Origin: Colletotrichum lupini
Taxonomy: Eukaryota > Ascomycota > Sordariomycetes > Glomerellales > Glomerellaceae
NCBI RefSeq assembly: GCF_023278565.1
Contig: NC_064673.1
Span: 1,240,001-1,304,000, forward strand
Direction: 5' to 3'
Length of the DNA stretch: 64,000 nucleotides
In this document: in pieces, positions 1-10,968 of the stretch
Numbering within the stretch: position 1 is the first letter of the stretch
Layout: every line of letters begins with the position of its first letter
Program-made: the position numbers and the translations under genes
Notes under the pieces: model-generated
The model's database searches: none
The model's input: only the letters and a program-made list of their open reading frames with translations
What the model was told of the DNA's origin: nothing

Positions 1-324
1 CCGGCGTCATTGCAGACTTTGGTGGCTTCCGATTGGTCACATCTCATCTGTTCGAGGCCTCTCGATCGTTCTCCATCATCTGGGGATCTCTTGTCTTGGC
101 GGATTATGATACCTTATTTGGCCTAGCGCCATTCACTGTAGACCCCTTGCACACTAAGACACCGAAAGCCCGGAACCTTTCTGTACATACGAATATATGA
201 CCCAGAAACCAGCGATAATACAAAGTCGCCAGACGATTAACAACATCATCCGCTCACATCATCACTCGTACAACACCTTCTCCAGATTTCTTTCCAGAAT
301 TTCGCGGCGAACGAGACAACCACC
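1..324. other. Intergenic / upstream of cysteine hydrolase
   Basis: No convincing coding region. The last ~100 bases are the probable leader of the hydrolase gene that starts at 325. I cannot tell whether the left edge holds the tail of another gene. Confidence 0.5.
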
Positions 325-992
325 ATGGCGTCTGCAGCAGTATCGATGCGTTCCATGCTCGGCGTGCCAGCCTCTACAACCTCCACGAGCGACAGCATCC
401 TGGTCATCATCGACGCTCAGAACGAGTACGCAACCGGCAAGCTAGCAGTCTCAAACGTCGAAGCATCCCGGACAAAAATCGCCTCTCTGCTTGAGAAATA
501 CCGCGCCGCAAGGGCTCCCGTCGTCCACGTCGTCCACGAAGTGCCGGCCGGTGCCCCCCTCTTTACCCCCGGCACCGAGCTCGCCGAGGAATTCTCAGAG
601 CTGAAGCCGCTCGAGGGGGAAAGCGTGGTCGCCAAGAATTTTCCAGGCTCCTTCACGGGTACGAACCTGGAAGAGTTGCTAAAGGCTACCGGAAGGAACA
701 AGGTGGTTTTGACCGGATACATGGTACGATGATTTGTTATTGGACGAGAAAGGCGGTTGGTGGAAGAGAGTGTTACTAGAGACTAACTTTTTTTCTTCTT
801 CGGCAGGCGCACGTTTGTGTCTCGACTACTGCTCGACAGGCGAGTGAAAAGGGGTGGGACGTGATCGTTGTGGAAGACGCCGTCGGTGACCGCGATATCC
901 CCGGGGCAAATGCTGAGGATTTGACAAAGATCGCGTTGGCTGAAATTGCGGATGCATTCGGTACTGTGGTGAAGAGCAAAGATATTGCATAG
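325..992 (+). CDS. Isochorismatase-fold cysteine hydrolase
   Basis: Two exons, 325-723 and 807-992, give 194 aa. The intron (724-806) begins GTACGA, has an ACTAAC branch site at 782-787 and ends in CAG. The protein has the family's catalytic triad: Asp30 (in VIIDAQNEY), Lys104 (in [10 protein letters not shown]) and Cys137 (in [10 protein letters not shown]). The Cys sits directly after the splice junction, so the unspliced reading frame lacks it. The length is normal for the family, which hydrolyses isochorismate, nicotinamide or related amide/ether substrates; the real substrate cannot be read from sequence. The first ~20 residues show no classical signal peptide. Met at 325 is chosen because the hydrolase core starts about 25 residues later; an upstream ATG at 197 is in another frame. 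It converges on the transcription factor gene, with 195 bp between stops. Confidence 0.9.
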
Positions 993-1187
993 CGCTTTGC
1001 CATTAGGCCAGATATTTCTGGTAGGGCGAGCAGCGCGTTGTTCATTCCTATCATTGAATATCACTTGGACCGTTACTCTCGTCGTTGCCGTCGTCGTCCG
1101 TGCTGTGCTGCCATTGTCGTCCTTGCTATGCAACCATAATTACGTCTGCCATAACATAAGCTGATGAGGTCTACCGTAGACCAAATG

Positions 1188-2807
1188 TCAACCAAGAAGC
1201 ACTGTCCGCCTGTGCAATAACACATCCTCATATCCTTGTTGGCGTATAATCTCTGCATTTCTTGCCAACTGTTCACAGATGGCCTCATCATCGCCTCCAA
1301 ACATTTCCAGCGCACCCCTCGCAATATGCAAAGGAAAGAACGCAGATGCTGTGCCATAGAGTTTCATGTCCTCCTGCATCAAATAGCGTGTACTTTCAAG
1401 GATATAAGTTGCGAGCTGGAGAACCTTTTGGGTCACCGCTTCGCTTGCGGGGTATTCTCCGACTATCAGAAGACAATCTTGTGAGATGTTTGGGTGGTGT
1501 GCTGTTAATCGTTGGATCTGGGTGACGCAAATGATCCGGAACGCCCAGTAGTGACTCAACGAGTTAGCCACGGTGATGTTTGGGAAATCGAGGCTGGTGG
1601 TATCGGCTGGCGAGACCTTTTGGAAATATGTAAAGTCTCTCATAGTCATCATGTTTGCTGACTTGTGCCAAAAGTCCAGGCGGTTGATAACGTCCACAAA
1701 CCGGATCACGGCTTCGCGGGCGGCAGGTTCACTATCGTCGTCACAGTGATCAAGCATTTCGAAAATAGCGGGTATGGCGCAGGCCTCACTCAAGAGAGCT
1801 TGGAGCGGGTCTTCGACTATACGCCTAAACGGCTCTTCTTTCCACTCAGGCGCCCCGAGAAAGGTCGATTTCCGAGTTTCAAACGCATGGAGAATCTGGG
1901 ATGTATCAGCACAGGTAAGGCGATGAATACAGGCTGTCGTACTAGAATTGGTCTGAAGCCAACGAAAAGTTTGTGGGGTGTTCCAGACGCGTAGAATTGC
2001 GGCGGGCGGAGTTGAATCAGCTCACTGATGCCCCTTGCGTGGACTGTCGCTGCAGAGCTCGATGTGGGAAAGAATTTCTGGGACAGTCTTATGTGAGTAA
2101 ACGTACCTACAAGAGACCGAATAGAGACGAAGCATCTCCTACCTCTGACAGGAACAAGCACATAATGGCTGCAGATATCTCGGTATAGTTGTTCGGGTCA
2201 TCATTGGCGCGCGGAATGAGGCACCCTACAGCCTTGAGCGCCGAGGAGTGCGCTTCGATGGCTTCGTGGACAGGAGCTCGCCCCTTGGGGCCTCTGGCCA
2301 TCAGTGAGATCCCCAGAGCTTTGATGGCGGAGGATAAAGGTCCGTCGTGCCTCCCATCTGTCCCGACGATCCCCGGCAGAACTTCCACCCATGCTCCGCA
2401 TATTCGAGACTGCGAAGGCTTTGAAGTGCTGGACATCGAACCTAATTCGTTGGCAGGGACAAAGTTTTGTATGCACATTGAGAGTACGTCGCCGAGCGGC
2501 CAAGTCAAGGCCCGAGTCGGAGGTTTCGGCCTTTGACTTGCGGGATTGGGTGTCCTGCTTTGACGTGCCCGCTTCTTCCGCTGACCGGAAGCGACCGAGC
2601 CTGGTGATGAGGGTTGACGAAATACAATGTGTTTCTTGTACCCTGGACAACCGAGGCCAGAGAAGACACACTGAGAGCAGCATGGCTGCTTTCCGTCGCA
2701 CTGCCAAGCAGAGCGTCAGTCAGGTCGTCATCATACTCTTGCGGGGCTCTTACGCCAAGTTTTCGTCTTCTGCACTCATCGCAGACTGTATGTTGTTTGG
2801 TCTTCAT
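1188..2807 (-). CDS. Zn2Cys6 fungal transcription factor
   Basis: Four exons on the minus strand: 2807-2754, 2700-2143, 2077-1943 and 1895-1188, giving 484 aa. The first intron (2753-2701) splits the zinc cluster. Once it is removed, the N terminus shows C9-x2-C12-x6-C19-x6-C26-x2-C29-x6-C36, the full binuclear zinc cluster, followed by a basic linker rich in Lys and Arg. Introns 2 (2142-2078) and 3 (1942-1896) join blocks of the fungal-specific regulatory domain, including a LFVGFRPIL...STFLGAPEW signature at the exon 3/4 junction. This supports a DNA-binding activator or repressor; its targets are unknown. The start Met lies 8 residues before the first Cys, typical of the family. A longer in-frame Met at 2966 is possible but would put 53 unusual residues ahead of the finger. 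Confidence 0.88.
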
Positions 2808-4003
2808 ATCTGGTCGGTGCCGTAGCCAGACATTGTGTGGACACCAATCGCCGCAGTCACAAATATGCTGGTCTCGGCCCACGACAATGGAGGGCGTAGT
2901 CTTCAGCGCGGCAACGGGGCTTGTTGGGCCTTTTGTGTTCGGGGGTTCGCATCCAGCATTGACCACTAACGGCGTTCGGGTTACGGCCCCCCACGTGGCG
3001 CTAAGGAGCGGTTGGGTTGCCGGCTTTGGGCCGGGTCCGGATAGGACTTCTTAGCAAAGAGAAATGGTACGTCTTACATTACATATATTCAATCGTCTGA
3101 AGATGAAAATAATGCAACATCTTTGAAATCGTTCATGTGGCAACACTCCCTGGTTAATGTGAGATGGAAATAGCCTTCGGACGAACACCCACACCAAGTT
3201 TGCCAAGTAGGTATGGGAAAACGGTGCGGACTTCATCTACTTCATCACAACCACCAAGCCTCATCGCCGTTTTTTTCTCATCCAGGTGGGAGTGAGGCAG
3301 AGGCAAAGCCAATCAAGGTAGTTACACATGAATAAGGCCAGACGAAACAAACGTTTGTCGTCTACCGTACGTACCTTTCACACATTCATGGCCCGCCTAC
3401 CTTACGCCTTCCTCGCCTAAGGCGTCGACGGGACCTTCCCTCAACCGTACCTTCCCCCTTCCTTCCTCATCAACCACAAGGTGTCTTCTACACGTGACAC
3501 ACCATCTCACCGCCCGTCACGAGGCTGAAAGGGTATATACCCCCCCTCAAACCCATTCCCGTCACCAGCCAGCAGGCGCCCGTCTAGGTCGACGGGTCAG
3601 GTCAAACTGGCTGGGTGGTGGAGTGGTTTATGGTCGACAATCTTAAACGCCAACCAGCCTACTCGACGACAGGCTTAGCGATCGAGTTCGAGTCCCGGAA
3701 TGAGCACCAAGAGATGTAGCCCCCAATCGCCACCGGGGGGGTGAACTCTTTTTACTAGTTGTGGACTAATAAACTTACTTTGCTTTGATGCTAGCATGGT
3801 TATACGGTATGTTATATTGGAATTATAGTCAGGTGATGTAAGGGGATAGACGTTTGGTATTTGAGACTCCAAGACATGGTCTGTCTATATTGTAGATCTA
3901 CATATCAAATCTATGACCCGTTTCCTCCTCATCTAGATCCTTTATTCAACCCTCATTCACATTCATTCATTCCTTCATCATCATCCATCACCCCTCCCAC
4001 CTC
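2808..4003. other. Intergenic region with tRNA-like unit
   Basis: No supported protein gene. It contains the tRNA-like sequence described separately and a CACGTG palindrome at 3491-3496. The rest shows nothing I recognise. Confidence 0.5.
3616..3753 (+). ncRNA. Degenerate tRNA-like Pol III unit (possible tRNA relic or SINE head)
   Basis: There is a box A-like sequence TGGTGGAGTGG at 3616-3626, a near-consensus box B AGTTCGAGTCC at 3685-3695, an encoded ACCA after the T-arm side (around 3706-3709) and a T5 run at 3749-3753 that could end Pol III transcription. Box A to box B spacing fits a class II or intron-containing tRNA. The acceptor strands, D stem and anticodon stem do not pair convincingly when folded by hand, so this is not called as a functional tRNA. 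It could be a decayed tRNA gene or a tRNA-derived repeat. Confidence 0.25.
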
Positions 4004-5020
4004 TCAGACAGAGTAATCCAACTTCTTATCCCCCATCACCCCCCAAAACTCCTCCACAAGCTCCTTCTGCCCGCCCGGAGCCCCCCTCACGGCAAGATAC
4101 ACCCTCTCGTCAACAGCAGGCTCCCACACCCCCGGATTCCCGCCCGCCATGATGCCTCCCGCCTCGGTCAGGATACACCAACCCGCACACACGTCCCACG
4201 CCCAGCACCCGCCCTCCCAATACGCGTCCAGCTGTCCCGCCGCCACGGCAGCAAGGTTCAGCGCCGCGGAGCCGAGGGCGCGCATGCTATGCACCATCGC
4301 GCCGCCCGTCTCCTTCGTCGCCGCCAACTTCTTGAACGTCTCGGCTTTCAGGTCGAAGTTGGGTCCGTCGCGGGTAGACCCCCACTCGCACGCCAGCAGC
4401 GCCGAGTCCAGGCCTTTCAGGGGGATAGGGTTCTTGGCGAGGGGCAGTTTCTGTGCCGGACCACCGGCGCGGCGCATGTAGCTCCCCTTACCCTTGATGC
4501 CTGTAAAGAGAAGATCCTGGAAGGGGTTGTAGATTACGCCGACGACGGGGACGTGGTCCACGGCTAGACCTAACGAGATGCAGGCGTCGGGAAAAGAGTG
4601 GACAAAGTTTGTGGTGCCGTCGATGGGGTCGACGACGAAGGTCGGTTCGGGGCCGAGGCGGGTTCCTTTTGTGTAGGTTTCTTCGCCCATGAAGGCGATG
4701 GTGGGGTAGCGTTGGGAGAGGCGGGTGGAGACCATTTTCTCGACGGCTTGGTCTGTTTCGGTCACGATGTCGACGGCTGTTTTGAGAGGTGGTGGAAGAA
4801 GTTAGTCCAGATCTTGCGGCTTGTTTGAGAGTGTTGAGGGTAGGGGGGAGGACGCGTTTCAATGGATGTAGGGGTGAAGGGGTAAGATGAGGGACTGCAT
4901 ACAGTTGAGTTTGGTGTCCTGGTCGATTGAGGCCGGGTTCGCGGACATGATCATCTTGCCCGCCTCGGTCGCGATCTCGAGGAGGGTGTCGTGGATTTCT
5001 TGGAGGTTGAGGTCCGCCAT
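4004..5020 (-). CDS. Inositol monophosphatase family protein
   Basis: Exons 5020-4903 and 4776-4004 give 296 aa; the intron is 4902-4777 (126 nt). The family's metal-binding signatures are all present: the GEE pair in FMGEETYT, the DPIDGTTNF motif and the C-terminal WAWDVCAGWCILTEAGG motif. The protein should dephosphorylate myo-inositol 1-phosphate or a related sugar phosphate in a Mg2+-dependent reaction, feeding free inositol into lipid synthesis. Length is normal for eukaryotic IMPases (~270-300 aa). Fungal QutG-type proteins of quinate clusters belong to the same family, but no quinate genes are nearby, so an inositol role is more likely. The start Met at 5020 gives the usual short helix before the fold. 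The stop is TGA followed by no further coding. Confidence 0.92.
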
Positions 5021-6273
5021 CGTGTTCTGTCGTTGGTGGTGAGTTTATGGATCTGTACAGCTAGCGAGCTATAATCGTCTAACGAATAGCAATCGGAACG
5101 TAAGAAGAAATCCAATTGAGGACTGAATCAATTGGAGACTTTGTAGACGTCTTGTATACTTTGAAAAAGAGTGCTTTACAAGACGGAGGTTGTCGATCAA
5201 TGTTTTAGCAAACTCCAACTGGGGAGATCTCTTTTTTGGAGGGGCAGAAGATGGGAGGAGGGGGGAAATCGGAATGAATGGCGGGGTGGTTTGGAGGGGA
5301 AGGAAAGGAATGAGGTCACAAAAAGTTGGTCCAAGTTCCAACGGTTCACTGTGGGGAGAGCGGGCGGATCTCACCCTCTGCCCACTCCCATGTGTTCTTC
5401 AGCTCGGCGCGATTGGAGCGCACCCAGGTACTCCGTACGGTACCAAAATACCTTATATCACCTGAGCTGAGTGGTCACCGATATTCCCGACCCACTCCGG
5501 CTCCCATAGAGCTCGGAAGGCGGTCTCCCACCGACCGGGCTTTCTCGGCGGGACACTGCGCCGGTAAGCGAGGAGCGGATGTACCGCAGCGGGGGACAAT
5601 GGCGCTTCGTCGACGGAGTATGCGGCCGGGGGGCTCCCATTAGATGAACGACCGACATAATACGCGCAGGCCATCCACGCCTTACCTGACCTTACCATAT
5701 ATGAGGGATTTCTCAGTATCGGTCATGTCTCGTAAAGTCGTCACCTAATCAACTGGTGGAGACCCGGTCGACTCATCATTTCCCCCGGAGGTTTTTCCAT
5801 CAAATTTTTGGCCGACGGCTCCGGCGGGATACCGGGAAACGGGCATGCTAACTTTTCTCTTCCCCCAAAGGTTAGTACACATTGGGAGGCTTTTTTTCTG
5901 GCGGTTCAACCTGTTCATATATTCTACCGCGTCAAAAAAAGATGGAATCAGGCGATAAAACATGGATAATAGAGGTTATAAAGCAGAGCCCAAACGCCTT
6001 TGAATTCTCACAAGACAACCATATCTTGCCCATTTCCCAATCGTGACATGTCCAGGAGACCCAGTTCCTCCCACTTTCCTGGCCCGCTTTCCGTACGGAT
6101 GCTCGTTACGCGTTGCCCTCTTGAAGAAAACAGACAATTTGCCCTCTTCAACTTCATCTTCAACTTCCCTCCGCTGCTTCTTTAAAAACTCTTGTCTAGT
6201 TTCTCATCTTTGTGCTTTGCGGTCTCATTGACGGGAAATTTCACAATCGGGTTTTCGAGCCTGCGCTACCGTA
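5021..6273. other. Intergenic region
   Basis: No supported gene. It holds the probable promoter of the inositol monophosphatase gene and, at 5429-5437, one copy of the recurrent 9-mer TACTCCGTA running into CCGTACGG. Short open frames here overlap on both strands and show no family features. Confidence 0.5.
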
Positions 6274-7067
6274 TCATACGTTCTCCCGGAAGATCGACCT
6301 CCGTTCTGTCGGGCTCTCGCCGCTGTCCTTTTTCTGTTGTTGCTGCTGCTGTTGCGGCGCACCCGTATCGACAATCGGCCGGGGGCTGACGCCGCGCAAG
6401 CTGATGTTGCTCGGCTCAGCGTCGTCCTCGAACGGATTCCTGCCGCCAGCCTTGTGGACACCTAGACCGCCGTCGTCATCCCGGCTGAGGCTGCGGCCCC
6501 GCGCCGGCTCATCGTGGGGGTTGGGAGTCGAGGCAAGGTTCATGCTGTAGCTGTTGTCGTTGTGGCCGCCGCCGCGGTACCCCAGCTCCTGCTCCTCGTA
6601 GTTTCCATAAGGACCGTAGGTCTCGGCCTCATGGCCCACGCTCGCATCCCACGCCTCATCCGGATCGAGCGGTCCGAAGCCCCGGCGCGGTGCACCCGCA
6701 CCGCCCGAGGGCTGCTCGTAGGCTCCGGCGGCAGAGCGGTTGTTGCGGTTCTTGAAGGAGGTGATCTTGTCGTTGATCCAGCCGGCGATGCCGCTCGGCG
6801 CAGGGCGCGGGGGTCCGTATGACGGCGGCGGATCGGATTTTCGGAAAGGTATGTAGGAAGAGAGGGATGGGGGTGGAAGCTATTTTGTGCAACGCAGGTT
6901 AGTCGCGAGACAGAGCATGAAGGGAATAGGATGCTAGGGAATGGGAGAGCCTTGTTACGTACACCTAGTCTCCGGGCGCGCAGTTGGGTGAAGATGACCC
7001 AGCCGGCACCGCCAACAATGGCGAGGACCAGGATGGCGATGACGATACCTCCAGCGGCAGACACCAT
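6274..7067 (-). CDS. Conserved fungal single-pass membrane protein with polyglutamine tract
   Basis: Exons 7067-6963 and 6879-6274 give 236 aa; the intron is 6962-6880 (83 nt). The N terminus is one strong transmembrane segment (about residues 5-28, Ile/Val/Ala/Gly-rich) followed at once by a basic RARRLG stop-transfer stretch. The rest is hydrophilic, with Pro- and Gly-rich stretches (LPPPSLSSYIPF, PPPSYGPPRPAPSG), an IAGWINDKI helix, and a run of seven Gln near residues 210-217. The exon junction joins RARRLG to LPPPS without a frame problem. I recognise the layout as a conserved fungal membrane protein of unknown function, probably with N-out, C-cytosolic topology. No enzymatic motif is visible. 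Confidence 0.82.
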
Positions 7068-9357
7068 GGTTGCGATTCAATTGCGACGATGCAAGGAAAG
7101 TGCGCTTGGCGTTGCGGGGGAAACTTAAGCGTTTCTCACCAGCAAGACGTCGATTCAGCAACGACAATGGAGGAGTAGGTGGTGTTGGTTGAAGGCGTGC
7201 GACGAATGATGGAGGTCCGGCTCATGGGAAGGCTGACGTGTGAGATGGGCCAATCGTTAGCAGTGGTGGTGTTGGTGATTGGTGTGTTTCGCTGAGCCGC
7301 CTGTTCGTTTGGTCGCGGGAAGCTTTGGTTCTGGGCTGTGTGTGCGACACGGACACGGACGCCCGTTGGGAAACAAAGACGTAGATCGGGTACTTTGCTG
7401 AGTGAGAGCCCGGTCCGGGAGAGGATGGGTAGAAGGCGGACGATACAGGGCGAGTAGAGGAGAGGGGGAAGAGAGTGAAAGAGACGGTAGAGTGGAAAAG
7501 TCCCGGTAACCTTCGCAGCAAAAGTATGATGAGATGAGGTGAGGTGAAGGTGGATTGAGAGGAAAGCAGACAAACCAGGCCCGGCGAAACCTTGTTTGAT
7601 GAGGCAGCGTGCGCAGTGTGGCCCGGTGGTGGTGCAGGTGCAGGTGTCGCGCAAGACCAGGCAGGTGAGGTCAGCAAAGCAGTAGGTAGCCCCCAAGCTT
7701 TCAGCTTTACCTGAAGGTAAGGTAGCGTACGGATACTCCAAGGTACTCGGTAGTAGCCTGGCAAGAATGACCAACTACAACAATGGTCGACCTTGCCTGA
7801 GCTAATTCGGCAGAGCGGCTTGTTTCCTTGGTGAAGGATTGGGGCAGGACAAATGCAAGGCAGCTGCCTACCTACCTTAGTGTATCTTAGGTACTCCGTT
7901 TTCCGTACGAAAATGCAACAAAGTTGGCGCACAAGGATGAAGAAGGTGCACCCAACTGGCTCTTGGTTGCAGCTTCCAATGGCACACCTGCCAATGAAAG
8001 CGGCCCTCACGCGGTACCTACGGCCCCCAATCCTATTTAGCTCCGCGGGCTCCGTCAGCGTCCCGCCCGCACCCGCACCGCAGTCTCCATTCTTCCCTCT
8101 CCATCTCCATCTCCAATGATCAGGGCAATCTCTAGCCCATCCTCCACTCTATTTTGCTGCTCGCAAATCTAAGAAAACCCGGCAGCTTGGGGCCCTCTTC
8201 AGGTAGATTACCTAAGGCCATTCGAGGGCTGCTGTTGCTGCCCAATCATCCATACCTTGATTCCTCCTCCAACTTGGTTACCTCGAGGTTCGTTTCTTAG
8301 ACAGGGCAACGCAAGGAGAGACTGCGCGCGGGCTGAGTGCCAGGATGCATGCACTCATTCCATTCAACACACTTCGCAGGGACCTTTTTTCCAACAAAGG
8401 CAACTTGAGGGCCCGCGAGTCGACGTTTGGCCCATGCATACCTTACACATATAAACAGCAGTAGTCGGAGACCTCAAATTTACGGACCTGCTGCTGAACG
8501 CAGGAGTTGGAGGTGCTGCATGCCATTGAACCACAGGCGATGATCCAATGACGTTTCTTTGGAAAGCTGCCGGGAACGAAACCAGCTTTGCGGATACAGA
8601 AAACCCCCTGCTTTTTCCTTGCTGGCGCCAAATTCGAGATCCAAACGTGGCATTCGTGCGACCCCCCGGCGCTATTCATAGCGCAGACTGTATCTGGACG
8701 TGACCACTACCCCCTTGCATCCAGGTAGCTGAGACAGCAAAATATCTCTCCGGCCGAGTCCTTACCGCAGATGCCACCTACTGTAATTTTGCCTTTATCC
8801 AGGCAAAAGGGTACTGTCTGGCTCTTGGAGGGAGATGCTGCAACGTGGACGGATGAGCCAGGCGGGTACCTTTTAGCTAAGGCTGTACAAGACCCTCTCG
8901 ACAGGAAGTCTTCCTCGTTTTGCTTTAGTTTTTGCATTTTCAGTCTTCCGTACGGATGAAGAGGATGGGACATTCTACTGCGATAGCGACTTTACCACCA
9001 GATGGCTCGAGCTCTCACGTACCCAAAGAACACGAACGTTCCCGCCGCACCATCTCCGGACCTGGACCCGGGGGCCGGGGGCCGGGACCCTGAGGCGCCC
9101 CTGTCAACTGAAACTTTGGTGCCACCACCCTAAGCCCGACACTTGACTTGACACTGACACTCGGCACGTTTTGATCCCAAGCTTTTTTGACAACCCTCAA
9201 TCTACCTTGGTAGCAAGACGTCGTGACCCTCAAAGTGAACCAAGAAATGCGTTCCTTGTGGAATTCATCCGCCATCTGCTACTCCGTACTGTAACGCAAT
9301 GCAAAGTCTACCTTCGTCTAAGGTACCTTACACTCCTGGGTATTAAATCAAACAAAA
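7068..9357. other. Intergenic region with inverted AGGTA repeats
   Basis: No supported gene. Long open frames on the minus strand between 7136 and 8010 lack family features and lie where the leader of the membrane-protein gene should be. Visible structure: TTACCTGAAGGTAA (7707-7720), TAAGGTACCTTA (9319-9330, a perfect 12-bp palindrome), one TACTCCGTA at 9280-9288, and a G-rich tandem around 9068-9090. Confidence 0.5.
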
Positions 9358-10968
9358 TCACACAAAACACTGGTCCCAGAGCCCTCCGCTCTTGGCAAAC
9401 CCCATACTATCCACAAACGCCCCGAGCTTGCACCGCCCAAGCCCGTCCGCGCCGCACCCGACGAGCGGAACCACCCGATCATTCACCAGAACCCGGACCA
9501 ACTCCTCGTCCGAACCTCCGCCGCACTTCATCTTCTCCACGTACATGCGCGCGGCGAACGGCACCGTCCAACTGGCCGTGAACCCCTTGGTCTCCGCCAC
9601 CGACGTCCGGTTCGTCTTGGACAGCGCCGCCGTCTCGTTGTACAGGCCCAGCGCGCCGTAAATCGCCATCATGTCGTTGTCGTGGCTGAAGTCCGCGTAC
9701 AGCTTCTTGTCGAGCGGGAACGTGGCCGGGTCGGCGTCCAGCGTCGCGTTGGTCGACGTGCGGTCCACTACAGGCTGGCCCGTCAGCCGCGCGAGGAGCT
9801 CGTTGGTGAAGCCGACGCCCTGGGTCGGGCCGAGGGGGTTGCCCGCGTTGAAGCCGTAGTATTTGCCCAGCGTCTCGTAGTATTCTAGGTCCTTCCACTC
9901 TTCCAACGTGAAGAGGTCGCAGAACGGCGACTGCGTGCCGTTGACGACGGTGTTGAAGGGACACAGCTGCATGAAGGCGATGGTGTCCTCGGCCGTGAGG
10001 TTCGCGCCAGGCAGATTCTCGTTGAGGCGGGCCGTGATGGCCGGCGTAAAGGCCTCGCGCCAGGGCACCTGCGCCTCGTCGCCGACCTTGGAGAAGGCGC
10101 CGTCCTCGAAGGCGGTGCAGAGGCCGTGGTCCAGGGTGTTGTTGACGCCCTTCTCCTCGGGGATGATTGTGATGAGGCTGACGATGCCGCCGTCCGGACC
10201 GCTGTGACCGTCGGCGAGCTTGGCGCCGAAGAAGCCCTCGGTCCAGTTGAGCCCGGACTCGACGACGCGGTTCTGGCCCGAGGCGCGGATGAAGATGTCG
10301 TTGGCGGCCGCGAGGAGCTGGTAGCGCTTGTAAAACGCCTCGCCCGAGTCGACGAGCTCGCGCTGGCCAAAGGGGGTGAGCTCGTCGGCGCCGAGGGTGT
10401 ACTGGTACGTCTTGATGAACTCGAAGCCCTTGCCGTAGTTTGTGACGTTGGCGTGGATGCGGTCGACGAGCGCCTTGTAGGTGGCCGTCTTGCCGGCGGT
10501 GGGGTCCCGGGCGCCGTGGCGGGAGAGGACCTGCGCGAAGGTGACCTCGCAGCCCTGCGGGGTGGCGGTGTCGATGTCGGACGGCACGGGGAAGAAGGGC
10601 GAGTACTGGCCCCAAAACTGCGAGATGGACTCGAGCCCGTTGCGCGGTGCCTGGCCGCTGACGAGACTGTTTGTGGTGTCAGTCTCGGGAAGTCTTTGAT
10701 ATGTGGCGGATTCATGTGAATCGTTTAGATCAGACAAAACCTACCTGAAGCCCAAGGCTAATGAGAGGAAGATAGCAAAAGCCATGGCGGCGATTGTGAG
10801 GTAGCAAAGTCGACGTTTTGGGTCTGGAGCGTGGCTCTCACGATACTCATCGACTTCATCCCTCTCCCCCTCCTCGTCAGGGATGGCGTTGTATTTATAT
10901 GCCTTGCCCATCAGCAGGCCCCTCACGGACTCGTAGGCCGACGTAGCGACGTCGGCGAGTCGACCCAT
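9358..10968 (-). CDS. Membrane-anchored histidine acid phosphatase (phytase-like)
   Basis: Exons 10968-10745 and 10693-9358 give 519 aa; the intron is 10744-10694 (51 nt). The catalytic RHGARDP motif has Arg133 and the nucleophile His134, and the proton-donor HD motif appears as SHDNDM near the C-terminal third. Many Asn-x-Ser/Thr sites and several Cys suggest an exported, glycosylated enzyme. It should hydrolyse phosphomonoesters such as phytate at acid pH. Instead of a cleavable signal peptide, the N terminus has about 53 charged cytosolic residues and then one hydrophobic anchor (residues ~54-74), so type II topology is predicted. The intron falls exactly after the anchor. An alternative reading that starts in the retained intron (Met at 10737) would lose the anchor, but the spliced model is in frame and uses good splice sites. 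Confidence 0.9.

Noticed and set aside
7136..8010. Two overlapping minus-strand frames of 212 and 262 codons
   Set aside because: They lie in the leader region of the membrane-protein gene, lack motifs and overlap in different frames.
9479..10615. 378-codon minus-strand frame rich in Arg
   Set aside because: Out-of-frame shadow of the histidine acid phosphatase.
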